A DNA stretch of 64,000 nt from Geodermatophilus dictyosporus (GCF_900115505.1 NZ_FOWQ01000001.1:558001-622000), one strand, 5' to 3'; numbered from the stretch's first letter, positions 55,351-64,000 are shown. The notes: generated by a model not told the origin, from the letters alone. Program-made: numbers and translations.

Positions 55351-56202
55351 TCAGTCGCCCGTCTGCGGCTGAGCGTATTGAGGCTCGTCGAGGGGCCGCA
55401 ACGCGTCCACCACGACGCGGTCGCGCTGCTCGATGTCGACGCTGCCGCCCTGCCGGCCGACCCGGTCGACGACGCCGCCGGGGATGCTCATCGCCGTCTG
55501 CAGGTCCTGCGGCGAGCCGATGACGACGACCTCGTAGGGCGCGGTCACCGGCCGGCCGTCGACCCGCAGGCCGCCCGGTTCCCCGGTGACGGCGGTGGAC
55601 ACGCCCACCCGGACGCCGTCGATCTGCATCGTCTCCGCGCCCGCGCCGCGCAGCTCCTGGACCGCGTCGAGCAGGTCGGCGACGCGCACCTGGCCCTGCG
55701 GGTCGCGGATGGTCATGACCAGCCCCGGACCCTCCGCGGCGACGGTGCCGTTGAGGACGGCCAGCGCGTCGGCGCGCTCGCCGGCGTCCTCGAGGGCGGC
55801 GGCCGAGCGGCTGTCGGTGTCGTTCAGCTCGCGCAGCGCGGCGCGCTGGTCGGCGATCTGCTGGCGCAGCTGCGCCTCCCGGGCGTCGAGCGAGTCGAGG
55901 ATGCCGACGAGGTCCTCCTCGCGGGTGGCCGCCAGCGCCTCGCCGGTGTCGGTGTTGCGCACCTGCACGGCGATGGCGAAGCCCAGCAGCAGGGTGAGGA
56001 CGGCGATCAGCGCGGCGGCGACCCGCCGCTGCCGGCGCCGGGCCGGGGCGGGCGCCGCCCCGGCGGCAGGCTCCTCCGCGGGCGACTCCTCGGCAGGCGG
56101 CTCCTGGGCAGGCGGCTCCTCCGCGGCGGTCCCCTCCGCGGCGGTCCCCTCGACCGGCGGGCCGGGCTGCTCGGCGTCGTCGGGACGCAGGGTGCCGCTC
56201 AT
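55351..56202 (-). CDS. DUF881 family membrane protein
   Basis: A 283 aa protein: an acidic Pro/Glu/Ala repeat N-terminus (about 10-55, EEPPAQEPPAEESPAEEP type), one helix (about 60-82), then a coiled coil (LDAREAQLRQQIADQRAALRELN) and the extracytoplasmic DUF881 domain (GPGLVMTIRDPQG, LLDAVQELRGAGAETMQIDGVRV, YEVVVIGSPQDL). Equivalent to Rv1825. Its ATG overlaps the sbp stop by ATGA, so it is co-translated with it. Often near division and cell-envelope genes; function unproven. Confidence 0.92.
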   Translation of the reverse strand: MSGTLRPDDAEQPGPPVEGTAAEGTAAEEPPAQEPPAEESPAEEPAAGAAPAPARRRQRRVAAALIAVLTLLLGFAIAVQVRNTDTGEALAATREEDLVGILDSLDAREAQLRQQIADQRAALRELNDTDSRSAAALEDAGERADALAVLNGTVAAEGPGLVMTIRDPQGQVRVADLLDAVQELRGAGAETMQIDGVRVGVSTAVTGEPGGLRVDGRPVTAPYEVVVIGSPQDLQTAMSIPGGVVDRVGRQGGSVDIEQRDRVVVDALRPLDEPQYAQPQTGD

Positions 56203-56531
56203 GCCCGGAACACGTGCCGACGGATGGCCGCGGCGTTGCCGAAGATGCGGATGCCCAGCACGACGACGACCGCCGTCGACAGCTGGGCGCCGACCCCCAG
56301 CTGGTCGCCGAGGAAGACGATCAGCCCGGCGACGACGACGTTGGAGACGAACGACACGACGAACACCTTCGCGTCGAAGATGCCGTCCAGCCGCGCCCGG
56401 ACGCCGCCGAAGACCGCGTCGAGCGCGGCCACCACCGCGATCGGCAGGTAGGGCTGCAGCCCCACCGGCACGGTGGGGTCGAACACCAGGCCGAGGACGA
56501 TGCCGACGGCCAGGCCGATCACGGGCAGCAC
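56199..56531 (-). CDS. sbp: small basic membrane protein (DUF1290, Sbp)
   Basis: A 110 aa protein with three hydrophobic helices, PYLPIAVVAALDAVFGGVRARLDGIFDAKVFVVSFVSNVV in the middle and RIFGNAAAIRRHVF at the end: the DUF1290/Sbp family, equivalent to Rv1824. It sits between two DUF881 genes in the usual actinobacterial triplet and overlaps the second by ATGA. It is also near ftsZ-region operons in other Gram-positives, suggesting an envelope or division role. Confidence 0.92.
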   Translation of the reverse strand: MLPVIGLAVGIVLGLVFDPTVPVGLQPYLPIAVVAALDAVFGGVRARLDGIFDAKVFVVSFVSNVVVAGLIVFLGDQLGVGAQLSTAVVVVLGIRIFGNAAAIRRHVFRA

Positions 56532-56534
56532 GCC

Positions 56535-57419
56535 TCAGCCCCCCGTTCCGGCCGGGACGGCGGATCGCAGCTCGGGGACTCCCCCGGCGGGCACGGACAG
56601 CTCGTCCTCCTCGGCGAACTCGAAGCGCAGGCCGTACAGGTCCGAGACGACGGCGAGCGCACCGACCTCGGGGCTGGCCAAGAACCGCGACCGGAGCTCG
56701 TCCGGGTCGCCGATGGCACTGACCTCGTAGGGGTTGGTGACCGGGCGGAAGTCCACGAGGACCGCCTCCCCGGCGAAGCGGATGGCCGTCGTCGGCCCCA
56801 GCCGCTGGCCGTTGATCGACACCGCCTCGGCGCCCGAGGCCCACAGGGCGTTGACCACCAGCTGCAGGTCGCCGTCCTGGACCCGGCCGCGGGTGTCCTC
56901 GGTGCCGGCGCCGCCGACCGGGTCGGAGTCCGCGTCGGGCTCGGCGTTGGCCAGGGTGACCAGCAGCCCCGGCCCGGTCGCCGGCACGAGGCCGGCGGCC
57001 TGCTCGGCGGCGTCGAGGTCGTCGATGGCGCGCTGGCCCTGGGCGGTGGCGGCCAGCGCGTCCTCGCGCGCGCCGGTGGCCTCCTGGCGCAGCGCCTCGA
57101 GCTCGGCGGCGAGGTCGTCGGTGGTCACCGACTGCGCCTCGATCTCGGTGACCAGCGCGGCGCGGACCTCCTGGCGGCCCTCGGCGCCGGAGGCGGCCTG
57201 GTGCCAGGTCACCGCGGCCAGCACGCCGGCGGCGACCATGGTGAGCGCGACCGCCGCGGGGCCCAGCCGGCGCCGCCAGCCGGGTCGGACGTCCGCCCCG
57301 CGGGCCGCGCGGGCCCGGGCGGCCCGGGCGTAGGCCGGGTCGAGGGTCTCGGCGAGCACCTGGTCGAGCAGCGAGGCGCCCATCGACCGCGCCCCCCCGC
57401 CCCCGCGGGGGGCGCTCAC
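56535..57419 (-). CDS. DUF881 family membrane protein
   Basis: A 294 aa protein: short cytoplasmic N-terminus, one helix (PAAVALTMVAAGVLAAVTW, about 63-81), a coiled-coil segment (DDLAAELEALRQEATGAREDAL) and the DUF881 domain (GPGLLVTLANAEPDADSDP, QLVVNALWASGAEAVSINGQR, NPYEVSAIGDPDEL). Equivalent to Rv1823. The GTG at 57419 overlaps the pgsA-like stop by GTGA; the ATG at 57383, 12 codons later, is an alternative. Paralogous with the DUF881 gene two genes down. Confidence 0.9.
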   Translation of the reverse strand: MSAPRGGGGARSMGASLLDQVLAETLDPAYARAARARAARGADVRPGWRRRLGPAAVALTMVAAGVLAAVTWHQAASGAEGRQEVRAALVTEIEAQSVTTDDLAAELEALRQEATGAREDALAATAQGQRAIDDLDAAEQAAGLVPATGPGLLVTLANAEPDADSDPVGGAGTEDTRGRVQDGDLQLVVNALWASGAEAVSINGQRLGPTTAIRFAGEAVLVDFRPVTNPYEVSAIGDPDELRSRFLASPEVGALAVVSDLYGLRFEFAEEDELSVPAGGVPELRSAVPAGTGG

Positions 57420-58078
57420 GGCGCGGGACGGGGCGCGGCACCCGCCCGGACCGGGACGGCCCGCTCGGCGCGCACCAGGCCGAGCACCTGGACGACGTAG
57501 AGCGCGCCGGCGAGCAGGTAGAGCGCACCGCCCCAGATGGTCAGCGCCCAGGCCACCGGGGTCACGACGGCGACCAGCGCGCCGTCGCCGTCGGCCAGCA
57601 GCAGCAGCGGGAAGGCGTAGAGCAGGATGAAGGTGGCCGCCTTGCCCAGGTAGTGCACCTGCAGCGGCGGATAGCCGTGGCGGCGCAGCACCAGCAGCAT
57701 GACGCCGAGCACGAACTCGCGGCCCACCAGCAGCGCCACGAACCACAGCGGCACGACGTCGCGGAGCACGAAGGCGATCAGCGTGGAGACGATGTAGAGG
57801 CGGTCGGCGGCGGGGTCGAGCAGCGCGCCCAGCCGGCTGGACTGCCCGAGCACGCGGGCGAGCTTGCCGTCGGCGTAGTCGGTGACGCCCGCGACCATGA
57901 GGACGACGACCGCCCACCCGTCGGCCTGCGGCCCCAGCAGCAGCCAGAGGAACAGCGGGACGCCGAGCAGCCGCAGCACCGACAGGGCGTTGGGCACCGT
58001 CCAGACGCGGCGCGGCAGCGTGTTGCGGTCGACGTCGGACACCGGCACGGCGGCCGACGGCCCCTGCGACGACGTCAC
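57416..58078 (-). CDS. CDP-alcohol phosphatidyltransferase (PgsA-like)
   Basis: A 220 aa membrane enzyme. The catalytic motif D-x2-DG-x2-AR-x8-G-x3-D-x3-D reads from DYADGKLAR to GALLDPAADR, near residues 74-97. It transfers a phosphatidyl group from CDP-diacylglycerol to glycerol-phosphate or another alcohol. The GTG at 58078 follows GGTGGAGGAGCA, a strong site; a longer frame to 58129 is rejected. Position corresponds to Rv1822 (pgsA2). It heads the pgsA-DUF881-sbp-DUF881 operon. Confidence 0.92.
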   Translation of the reverse strand: MTSSQGPSAAVPVSDVDRNTLPRRVWTVPNALSVLRLLGVPLFLWLLLGPQADGWAVVVLMVAGVTDYADGKLARVLGQSSRLGALLDPAADRLYIVSTLIAFVLRDVVPLWFVALLVGREFVLGVMLLVLRRHGYPPLQVHYLGKAATFILLYAFPLLLLADGDGALVAVVTPVAWALTIWGGALYLLAGALYVVQVLGLVRAERAVPVRAGAAPRPAP

Positions 58079-58174
58079 TGCTCCTCCACCCCGCTGCACA
58101 CCGTGCCCGAGGCTAGTCGACGGACCCACGTCCTCCTCTCCGCCGGAAGGCCCGCGGCGAGCCCGGACGGGCCG

Positions 58175-60244
58175 CTAGGCGGGCACCGCGACGAGCGACG
58201 CCGGTGCCGGCTCGTGGCCCAGCGGGCGGCGCGTGAACGACCCGGTGCCGTGGCTGACCGAGCGCAGCGCTCCGGCGTAGCCGAGCAGCTCCAGCTCGGG
58301 CACCTCGGCGCGCACGGTGGTGCGGTCGCGGTCGGGGTCGGCATCGCTGCCGGTGACCCGGGCGCGGCGGGAGGACAGGTCGCTCATCACCGCCCCGACG
58401 TGCTCGGCGGGCACGACCACCTCCACCTCGCACCACGGCTCGAGCACCCTGGTGCCGGCGGCGGCCGCCAGCTCCCGCACGGCCAGCGCCCCGGCCGACT
58501 GGAAGGCCGCGTCGGAGGAGTCGACCGAGTGGGCCTTGCCGTCGACGAGCACGAACCGGACGTCGACCAGCGGCCGGTCGTCGTGGACGCCCTTGGCCGC
58601 CTGCGCGCGGATCCCCTTCTCCACGCTGCCGTGGTACTGCGAGGGCACCGCCCCGCCGACGACGCGCTGCTCGAAGGTGATGCCCGCCCCCGGCTCCCCG
58701 GGTTCGGCCTCCACCACGACGACGGCGTACTGCCCGTGCCCGCCGGACTGCTTGACCAGCCGGCCGGTGGCCCGCGCGGGGCCGGCGAGGGTCTCGACCA
58801 TGGGCACCCGCACCGGCACGGTGGTGACCGCGACGCCGTGCCGGGTGCGCAGCCGCTCGAGCAGCACCTCGCCGTGGGCCTCCCCGACGCACCACAGCAG
58901 CAGCTGGCCGGTGTCGCGGGAGCGCTCGACGCGCAGGGTCGGGTCCTCGGCGGCCAGCCGGCCCAGGGCGGGGCCGAGCCGGTCCTCGTCGCTGCGCGAG
59001 GCGGCCTCGACGGCGACCGGGTGCTGCGGCACCGGCAGCTCCCACGGCGGGACCAGCCGCGGGTCGCCGGGCGAGGACAGCGTGTCGCCGGTCTCGGCGG
59101 AGGCCAGCCGGGCCACCGCGCAGACGTCCCCGGCCGGGCCGGCCGCCACCGGCCGCAGCGCCGCGCCCAGCGGGGAGGAGATGGCGCCCACCCGCTCGTC
59201 GGCGTCGTGGTCGGGGTGGCCGCGGTCGGCGCCGCCGTGCCCGGAGACGTGCACCGGGGTGTCGGGGGTCAGCGTGCCGGAGAACACCCGCAGCAGGGAC
59301 ACCCGGCCCAGGTAGGGGTCCGTCGTCGTCTTGACCACCTCGGCCACCAGCGGGCCGTCGGGATCGCACGACAGCGCCGGCGCCGGCGACCCGTCGGGCC
59401 GGGTGACCGGCGGGCAGCCGTGCTCCACCGGGCAGGGGAACCCCTGGACGATCAGGTACAGCAGCGCGTCGAGGCCGATGCCCAGCAGCGGCGCCGCGCA
59501 GAGGACGGGGTGGAAGTGCCCGCGGGCGACCGCGGTCTCCAGGTCGCTCATCAGGTCGCCCTGGACCAGCTCGTCGCCGGCGAGGTAGCGCTCCATGAGC
59601 GCCTCGTCCTCGCTCTCGCCGATGATCCCCTCGATCAGCTCGCTGCGGAGCCGGTCGGCGTCGGGTGCCTCGGCGCCGGGCTGCAAGAGGTTGACCACGC
59701 CCTGCACCGAGCCGTCGGGCCCCCGGTCGACCAGGTGCACCGGGTAGACGCCGGCACCGAGCACGGTCCGGCACAGCCGGACGGTCTCCTCGGCGTCGGC
59801 GCGGGCCCGGTCGAGCTGGGTGACGACGACGGCCCGGGGCATGCCGACCGCGGCGCACTCCTCCCACAGCGCCACGGTGGAGGCGTCCACCCCGCCGACG
59901 GCCGAGACGACGAACAGCGCGGCGTCGGCGGCGCGCAGCCCCGCCCGCAGCTCGCCGACGAAGTCGGGGCTGCCCGGGGTGTCCAGCAGCGTGATCCGGG
60001 TGCCCTCGTGCTCGACGGTGGCCACGCCGAGGGTCACCGAGCGCTGCTGGCGGACCTCGACGTCGTCGCTGTCGAGGCAGGTCGTGCCGTCCTCCACCCG
60101 CCCGGCACGCGGCAGCGCCCCGGTGGCCACGAGCAGCGCCTCGGCGAGGGTGGTCTTGCCCGCGGCGGCGTGCCCGACCAGCGCCACGTTGCGCACCCGG
60201 GCGGGCTCGCGCGGAGCCGGCGCCGGGACGACGTCCCTACCCAC
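58175..60244 (-). CDS. elongation factor G-like protein (FusA2 type)
   Basis: A 689 aa translational GTPase paralogue. P-loop GHAAAGKTTLAEALL near 24-37, switch II DTPGSPDFVGE near 87-97, and the guanine-specificity motif NKxD replaced by TQLD near 142-145, as in the EF-G2 (Rv0120c) group. The later domains include SGGHGQYAVVVVEAEP (domain IV start), VVGGAVPSQYHGSVEKGIR and the C-terminal fold. Such proteins lack normal translocase activity in mycobacteria; the role is uncertain. A 46-base gap (58129-58174) separates it from the pgsA operon promoter region. Confidence 0.92.
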   Translation of the reverse strand: MGRDVVPAPAPREPARVRNVALVGHAAAGKTTLAEALLVATGALPRAGRVEDGTTCLDSDDVEVRQQRSVTLGVATVEHEGTRITLLDTPGSPDFVGELRAGLRAADAALFVVSAVGGVDASTVALWEECAAVGMPRAVVVTQLDRARADAEETVRLCRTVLGAGVYPVHLVDRGPDGSVQGVVNLLQPGAEAPDADRLRSELIEGIIGESEDEALMERYLAGDELVQGDLMSDLETAVARGHFHPVLCAAPLLGIGLDALLYLIVQGFPCPVEHGCPPVTRPDGSPAPALSCDPDGPLVAEVVKTTTDPYLGRVSLLRVFSGTLTPDTPVHVSGHGGADRGHPDHDADERVGAISSPLGAALRPVAAGPAGDVCAVARLASAETGDTLSSPGDPRLVPPWELPVPQHPVAVEAASRSDEDRLGPALGRLAAEDPTLRVERSRDTGQLLLWCVGEAHGEVLLERLRTRHGVAVTTVPVRVPMVETLAGPARATGRLVKQSGGHGQYAVVVVEAEPGEPGAGITFEQRVVGGAVPSQYHGSVEKGIRAQAAKGVHDDRPLVDVRFVLVDGKAHSVDSSDAAFQSAGALAVRELAAAAGTRVLEPWCEVEVVVPAEHVGAVMSDLSSRRARVTGSDADPDRDRTTVRAEVPELELLGYAGALRSVSHGTGSFTRRPLGHEPAPASLVAVPA

Positions 60245-60418
60245 GGCGGCCGCCCGGCCGGTCGTCCCCGGCCGGGCGGCCGGGTCCCTCGCTGTCGGGA
60301 TCGGTCCTGTCGACTGCTGGGTCGCCCACCGCGGCCTCCCGGGTCGTCACGGGATGTGTCTCGGGTCACACCCTGCCCCCGTCCGGAGGCGCCGGGCAAG
60401 GCCTCCGCCCACGCGGTC

Positions 60419-61291
60419 TCAGCCGTCGGCGGCGCCCACCGCGACCGCTGCGGTGCTGCCCGCCCAGCCGGCCGGGGCGACGTCGCCGACGACGACGGTG
60501 ACGTCGTCGCGGGTGCCGGCGGCAAGGGCGGCCAGGACCAGCCGGGACGCCGCGGCCGCGGGACGCCGCTCGGCGCCGAGCACCCGCTGGAGGGTGGAGG
60601 CCGGGACGACGCCGGAGAGCCCGTCGGAGCAGACCAGCAGCCGGTCGCCCGGCTCGGCCCGGACGGCGACGAGGTCGGCGGGCCCGGGGTCGGCCGAGCC
60701 GCCCAGCGCGCGCAGCAGCACCGAGCGCATCGGGGAGGCCGCGGCCTGCTCGGGGGTCAGCTCCCCGGAGGCGACCAGGGCCTGCACCAGCGTGTGGTCG
60801 GTGGTCAGCCGGGTGAGCACGCCCCGGCGCAGCAGGTGGGCGCGGCTGTCGCCGACGTGGGCGACGACGACCCGCCCGTCGCGGGTGAGGACGGCGGCGG
60901 TGCAGGTGGTCGCCATGCCGGCCAGGGCGGGGTCGGCGGCGGCGGCCGAGCGGATGGCGGCGTCGGCGGCCGCGACGGCGGCGGCCAGGCCCGCGTCGGG
61001 GGCGGCGTCCTCCCCCGTCTCCCGTGCGGCGGCGGCCCGGCGGACCACCTCGGCGACGGCCAGCCGCGCGGCCTGTGCGCCGCCGTTGCCGCCACCGACG
61101 CCGTCGGCGACCACGAGCAGCGCAGGACCGGCGAGGCCGGCGTCCTGGTCCTGCCCGCGCGGGCCGGCGAGCGAGACGGCGGCGGGGTCGAGGACCAGCC
61201 GGTCGACGGGCCCGCGGGGTGCCGGGGACCGCGTCCCGCCGGGCGCCTCGGCCGCCGGGAACCACGGCAGCGGCGTCACGGGGGCGGTCAC
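60419..61291 (-). CDS. PP2C-type serine/threonine phosphatase
   Basis: A 290 aa metal-dependent phosphatase. VVADGVGGGNGG (metal Asp), HVGDSRAHLLR, TTDHTLVQALVASGELT, LLVCSDGLSGVV and TRDDVTVVVGD are motifs in order. GTG at 61291 (TAPVTPLPWF) chosen over an upstream ATG that starts inside a terminator hairpin. It would reverse Ser/Thr kinase signalling; no kinase gene is adjacent in the window. Soluble, no membrane helix, unlike PstP. Confidence 0.88.
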   Translation of the reverse strand: MTAPVTPLPWFPAAEAPGGTRSPAPRGPVDRLVLDPAAVSLAGPRGQDQDAGLAGPALLVVADGVGGGNGGAQAARLAVAEVVRRAAAARETGEDAAPDAGLAAAVAAADAAIRSAAAADPALAGMATTCTAAVLTRDGRVVVAHVGDSRAHLLRRGVLTRLTTDHTLVQALVASGELTPEQAAASPMRSVLLRALGGSADPGPADLVAVRAEPGDRLLVCSDGLSGVVPASTLQRVLGAERRPAAAASRLVLAALAAGTRDDVTVVVGDVAPAGWAGSTAAVAVGAADG

Positions 61292-61334
61292 GGCGACAGC
61301 ATGGACCGGGCGGGCCGCTTCCGGAGACCGGCGG

Positions 61335-61374
61335 CGCACGCCGCCCGCGGGCGGTCCGCCGCGGGCGGCGTGCG
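61335..61374 (-). terminator. hairpin terminator after the M43 protease gene
   Basis: Perfect 16-base stem (CGCACGCCGCCCGCGG and complement) with an eight-base loop, nine bases past the protease stop; no T-tract. Confidence 0.85.
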
Positions 61375-61382
61375 GTCGGTGC

Positions 61383-62363
61383 TCAGGCCTGCGACGGGAG
61401 CCGGTAGGCCTCCCAGGCGTTGCTCATCCGGGCCACCTGGCCGGCCGAGAACGTGTCCATGCAGAAGTCCTCGGTGTAGTCCATGAAGTTGGTGATCGGG
61501 TCGAGACCCGGCTGGCGCGGGCAGCTGTCGCGGCCGGCGTCGACCGCGCACTCGAAGGCCGGCAGGGCCTCGGCCGGGGTGTCGGGCACGTAGTCGCCGG
61601 GGCCGGTGCAGCCGCCCTGGAACGTGTGGAACAACCCGAGCCAGTGGCCGACCTCGTGGGTGGCGGTGTCGCCCTCGTTGTAGGGGGCGGCGGTGCCGCC
61701 GGGCATCGACTCGTCGAGGATCACCACGCCGTCGCGCCACAGCTGCCCGCCCTTGGCCGACTGCGGGAAGGTCGCGTAGCCGAGCAGTCCGCCGCCGATG
61801 GGCGCGACGTAGACGTTGAGCGTGGCGGCGGTGCCGGTGCGCAGCGCCGTCTTGGCCGCCCGCTCCTCGCGGCTGCCGGGCACCAGGCCGGCCCACGCCG
61901 GGTCGACGGTGAACGTCGTGGCCGCCGGGTCGTAGGCGAACCGGAAGGGGGTGTCCGGCGAGTCCGCGGCGGCGCCCTCCCCGGCGAAGGCGTCGTTGAG
62001 CACGTCGACCTGCGCGTCGATCATCGCCCGGTACCGCTCCCGGTCGACCTCCGTGGCGGTGACGACGTGGAAGACCGTGGTGATGGTCTGCGAGCCCAGC
62101 CCCAGCACGGGCCGGCTCTTGGGGCTGCCCAGCGCCGCGGCCTGGTCGGCGGAGACCGCATTGGGCTCGCCGCGGGTGGCACCGGGCCGCACGCGCGCCT
62201 CGGCGCCGTGGCTGACGTCGTCGGTGTGCACGTGCGCGCACTCCGCCGCCGCGGGGGGTGGGGTCGGGGTGGCGGTGTCGGCCGAACCGGCCGCCGGAGC
62301 GGTCGTCAGGGCCAGCGCCACCGCGGCGCCCAGGGTGAGGGCGGTCCGGCGCAACCGGGTCAT
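61383..62363 (-). CDS. secreted M43 (pappalysin-type) zinc metalloprotease
   Basis: A 326 aa exported protease. Signal peptide MTRLRRTALTLGAAVALALTTAPAAGSA; zinc motif HEVGHWLGLFH (HExxHxxGxxH) near 237-247; Met-turn NFMDYTEDFCMD near 291-302. Six cysteines in the second half can pair as disulfides, typical of cytophagalysin. The ATG follows GCGGAGGACCTCC. Activity expected outside the cell on peptides; substrate unknown. A short prodomain-like His/Asp stretch (ECAHVHTDDVSHGAEAR) precedes the catalytic domain. Confidence 0.92.
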   Translation of the reverse strand: MTRLRRTALTLGAAVALALTTAPAAGSADTATPTPPPAAAECAHVHTDDVSHGAEARVRPGATRGEPNAVSADQAAALGSPKSRPVLGLGSQTITTVFHVVTATEVDRERYRAMIDAQVDVLNDAFAGEGAAADSPDTPFRFAYDPAATTFTVDPAWAGLVPGSREERAAKTALRTGTAATLNVYVAPIGGGLLGYATFPQSAKGGQLWRDGVVILDESMPGGTAAPYNEGDTATHEVGHWLGLFHTFQGGCTGPGDYVPDTPAEALPAFECAVDAGRDSCPRQPGLDPITNFMDYTEDFCMDTFSAGQVARMSNAWEAYRLPSQA

Positions 62364-62596
62364 GGAGGTCCTCCGCAACGCAGGCGACGGGCCCGGCGGA
62401 GCTGCCGGACCCGGGCCGCACCGAGCCTCCGGGGACGCCCTCCTGGGAGTCCGCTGGGAGCGCGGTGGGGTGCGCGGGAGCCAACCACACGGCGGGACCG
62501 CTCGGTCCGCCGGGGTGTGCGCTGCGTCACGCCGCGGCAGCGGAGAGCTCCGTCCCCCGCGTCCGTCCCTCTCGGGCGGGCGGTCAGACTGGGGCG

Positions 62597-62812
62597 GTGA
62601 CGAGCGCGCAGGCGGCCGCCGGGTACGCGGCGGGGCGGGACCAGGCGAGCGACCGGGCGCACGCGGTGCCCCGCCCGGCCGCCGACGGGCCACCGCCGTG
62701 GGTGGCCGCCTGCGGCACGCCGGTCGCCGTCGTCCAGGGGTCGTGGGCCGGGCGGCGCGGGCTGGGCTCGGCCGACCCCTGTCCCCGGTGCCGGGCGATC
62801 TCCCCCGCCTGA
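62597..62812 (+). CDS. very small Cys/Pro/Gly-rich protein
   Basis: A 71 aa protein from the GTG at 62597. It ends PPPWVAACGTPVAVV ... GSADPCPRCRAISPA, so has a CG and a CPRC pair that could form a zinc knuckle. No signal or helix. The codon phase bias (GC third position) supports coding, but I do not recognise the family. The GTG lies seven bases after a weak CAGACT box. Conserved presence next to the downstream ATPase gene would settle reality. Confidence 0.55.
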   Translation: MTSAQAAAGYAAGRDQASDRAHAVPRPAADGPPPWVAACGTPVAVVQGSWAGRRGLGSADPCPRCRAISPA

Positions 62813-62881
62813 GCGTCCTCCCCCACCGCAGCGCGTCCTCCCTCACCGCCCACCACCCGGGAGGACGCGCGACGATCAGGT
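62813..62881 (-). repeat. 69-base dispersed repeat, copy 2
   Basis: The reverse complement is nearly identical to 3736-3804 (64 of 69 by eye). It starts one base after the stop of the tiny gene and is followed on the right by a degenerate palindrome (62868-62902), similar to the perfect one at 3721-3749. On this arm the copy is inverted, so both copies have the same polarity relative to dif. Confidence 0.85.
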
Positions 62882-62966
62882 CACCGGATTGATCGTGGCG
62901 CGCCCCTCCTGGACGCAGCGGCCCGCCGCCGTGCCCGCGTGCGCGGCGCCTGTCAGGGTGGCCGCC

Positions 62967-64000
62967 GTGCAGTCCACCGGCACCACCGACCGAGCCGCCG
63001 GCACCTGGGGCCTCACCTCGGCCGAGGCGCAGGCCCGGCTCCGCCGCGGCGAGGGCAACACCGCGCCGCGCGGGTCCAGCCGCGGGTACGCGCAGATCCT
63101 GCGCACCAACGTCTTCAACCTCTTCAACACGATCCTGTTCACCATCGGCGCGGCACTGCTGGCCCTGGGTCGCTACAGCGACGCGGTCACCAGCGTCGGC
63201 CTGGGGCTGGTTAACGCCGCGATCAGCGCCGTCCAGGAGATCCGCGCCAAGCGCAAGCTCGACCGGCTGCAGCTGCTCTCCCGCGGCACGGTCACGGTGG
63301 TCCGCGACGGCCGCGACGTGGCGGTGCTCCCCCACGAGGTGGTCCGCGGCGACGTGCTGCACGTGCGCCCCGGCGACCAGGTCGTCGTCGACGGCCCGCT
63401 GCTCGAGGGCGCCGTCGAGGCCGACGAGTCGCTGCTGACCGGCGAGTCCGACCCGCAGCCGAAGCGCTCCGGCGACGACCTGCTGTCGGGCAGCTTCGCC
63501 GCCGGCGGCGAGGGCTGGCAGCTGGCCCGCGACGTCGGGGGCGCCAGCTACGCCAGCCGGCTGACCGCCGACGTCCGCCGGGTGAGCACCGACGCCACCC
63601 CGCTGCAGCGCAGGATCGACTTCGTCGTCCGGCTGGTCATGGTGCTCGTCGCGCTCATGAGCGCCACGATCCTGCTGCAGGCCGCCCTCGAGGGGTTCTC
63701 CGTGGAGCGGGTCGTGCAGACCACCGCGGTGCTCTCCGGCCTGGTGCCCTACGGGCTGTTCTTCCTCGTCGCGCTCGCCTACACCGTCGGCGCGGCGGCC
63801 AGCGCCCGCGACGGCGCGCTGGTGCAGCAGGTCAACGCCGTGGAGTCGATCAGCAACGTCGACGTCGTCTGCACCGACAAGACCGGCACGCTCACCACCG
63901 GCCGGCTCACCCTCGCCGAGGTGGTGCCCGTCGGCCCGCTACCGCAGGACGAGGTGGAGCGGCTGGTCGGGACGGCGGCCGCGAGCACCGCCGCGGCCAA
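62967..64000 (+). CDS. P-type cation-transporting ATPase (CtpE-like), 5' part
   Basis: The first 344 codons of a gene that runs off the window. GTG at 62967 (QSTGTTDRAAGTWGLTSAEAQARL) is chosen; GTG at 62958 adds three residues. Membrane helices M1-M2 at about 48-80, actuator-domain TGES motif in LLTGESDPQPKR, helices M3-M4 with SGLVPYGLFFLVALAY, and the phosphorylation site DKTGTLTTG near 302-310. The PYGLF sequence in M4, instead of the PEGL of Ca2+ pumps or CPx of heavy-metal pumps, resembles mycobacterial CtpE, a Ca2+ importer. The last metal-selectivity helices are outside the window. Confidence 0.9.
   Translation, partial: MQSTGTTDRAAGTWGLTSAEAQARLRRGEGNTAPRGSSRGYAQILRTNVFNLFNTILFTIGAALLALGRYSDAVTSVGLGLVNAAISAVQEIRAKRKLDRLQLLSRGTVTVVRDGRDVAVLPHEVVRGDVLHVRPGDQVVVDGPLLEGAVEADESLLTGESDPQPKRSGDDLLSGSFAAGGEGWQLARDVGGASYASRLTADVRRVSTDATPLQRRIDFVVRLVMVLVALMSATILLQAALEGFSVERVVQTTAVLSGLVPYGLFFLVALAYTVGAAASARDGALVQQVNAVESISNVDVVCTDKTGTLTTGRLTLAEVVPVGPLPQDEVERLVGTAAASTAAA

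Overview
This 64 kb window comes from the chromosome of a very GC-rich actinobacterium. Rv-style synteny blocks, GTG starts, leaderless promoters and the SOS and sigma-R type sites all point there; codon use and protein flavour suggest Geodermatophilaceae (Blastococcus, Geodermatophilus, Modestobacter), but that family assignment is inference. I see no tRNA, rRNA, CRISPR array, insertion sequence or prophage.

The key point of the window is at 26202-26229, which matches the actinobacterial XerC/XerD dif consensus, as I recall it, at 25 of 28 positions. The window is therefore very probably the replication terminus. Three independent sequence signals reverse orientation at that point. (1) A 14-base intergenic motif, CCGTTATCCCCAAC, has six copies (five perfect), three on each side, all reading towards dif. 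(2) The 7-mer GGGGGAG is almost exclusively on the + strand left of dif and on the - strand right of it. (3) A 69-base repeat is present as an inverted pair, one copy per arm. The 14-mer is the best candidate here for an undescribed terminus-organising or fork-polarity element.

Layout. 0-10.2 kb: pafB(partial)-pafC, a small membrane gene, tatA-tatC, a diacylglycerol kinase, the RNA helicase helY, a DUF4333 membrane protein, a 5'-3' exonuclease, the M24 peptidase pepE and an Lrp regulator, an order close to M. tuberculosis Rv2096c-Rv2089c. 10.3-16.7 kb: a LexA-box radical SAM gene, a recombinase-like gene, a YbdK-type ligase, an acyltransferase, a GNAT and an amidohydrolase. 16.9-25.8 kb: lnt-ppm1 (split genes), fxsA, a reductase, rbpA with a sigma-R promoter, tdk-MFS, acyltransferase-glpQ, a zinc-ribbon protein and a lipoprotein.

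25.8-28.1 kb is the terminus gap: a 55-base palindrome, dif, and the wreckage of a dppB-dppC peptide permease pair broken head to head. 28.1-38.8 kb is a Wzx/Wzy-type surface polysaccharide locus: an initiating sugar transferase, polymerase, chain-length protein, flippase, three glycosyltransferases, an acetyltransferase and a secreted glycosidase-like protein.

39-48.6 kb: an M50B-type membrane protein, a GH65 phosphorylase with its HAD phosphomutase, PEBP, a beta-lactamase-like protein, a GNAT, coaA, a DUF5999 protein, a lipoprotein and a frameshifted DUF5701 gene. 48.6-58.1 kb is gcvP-merR-DUF151-ftsR-garA-gcvH-DUF881-sbp-DUF881-pgsA, closely matching Rv1832-Rv1822. 58.2-64 kb: an EF-G paralogue, a PP2C phosphatase, an M43 protease, a tiny Cys protein and the start of a CtpE-like P-type ATPase. 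Many genes overlap by ATGA/GTGA, and many start 6-8 bases after a TANNNT box, which implies leaderless mRNAs.
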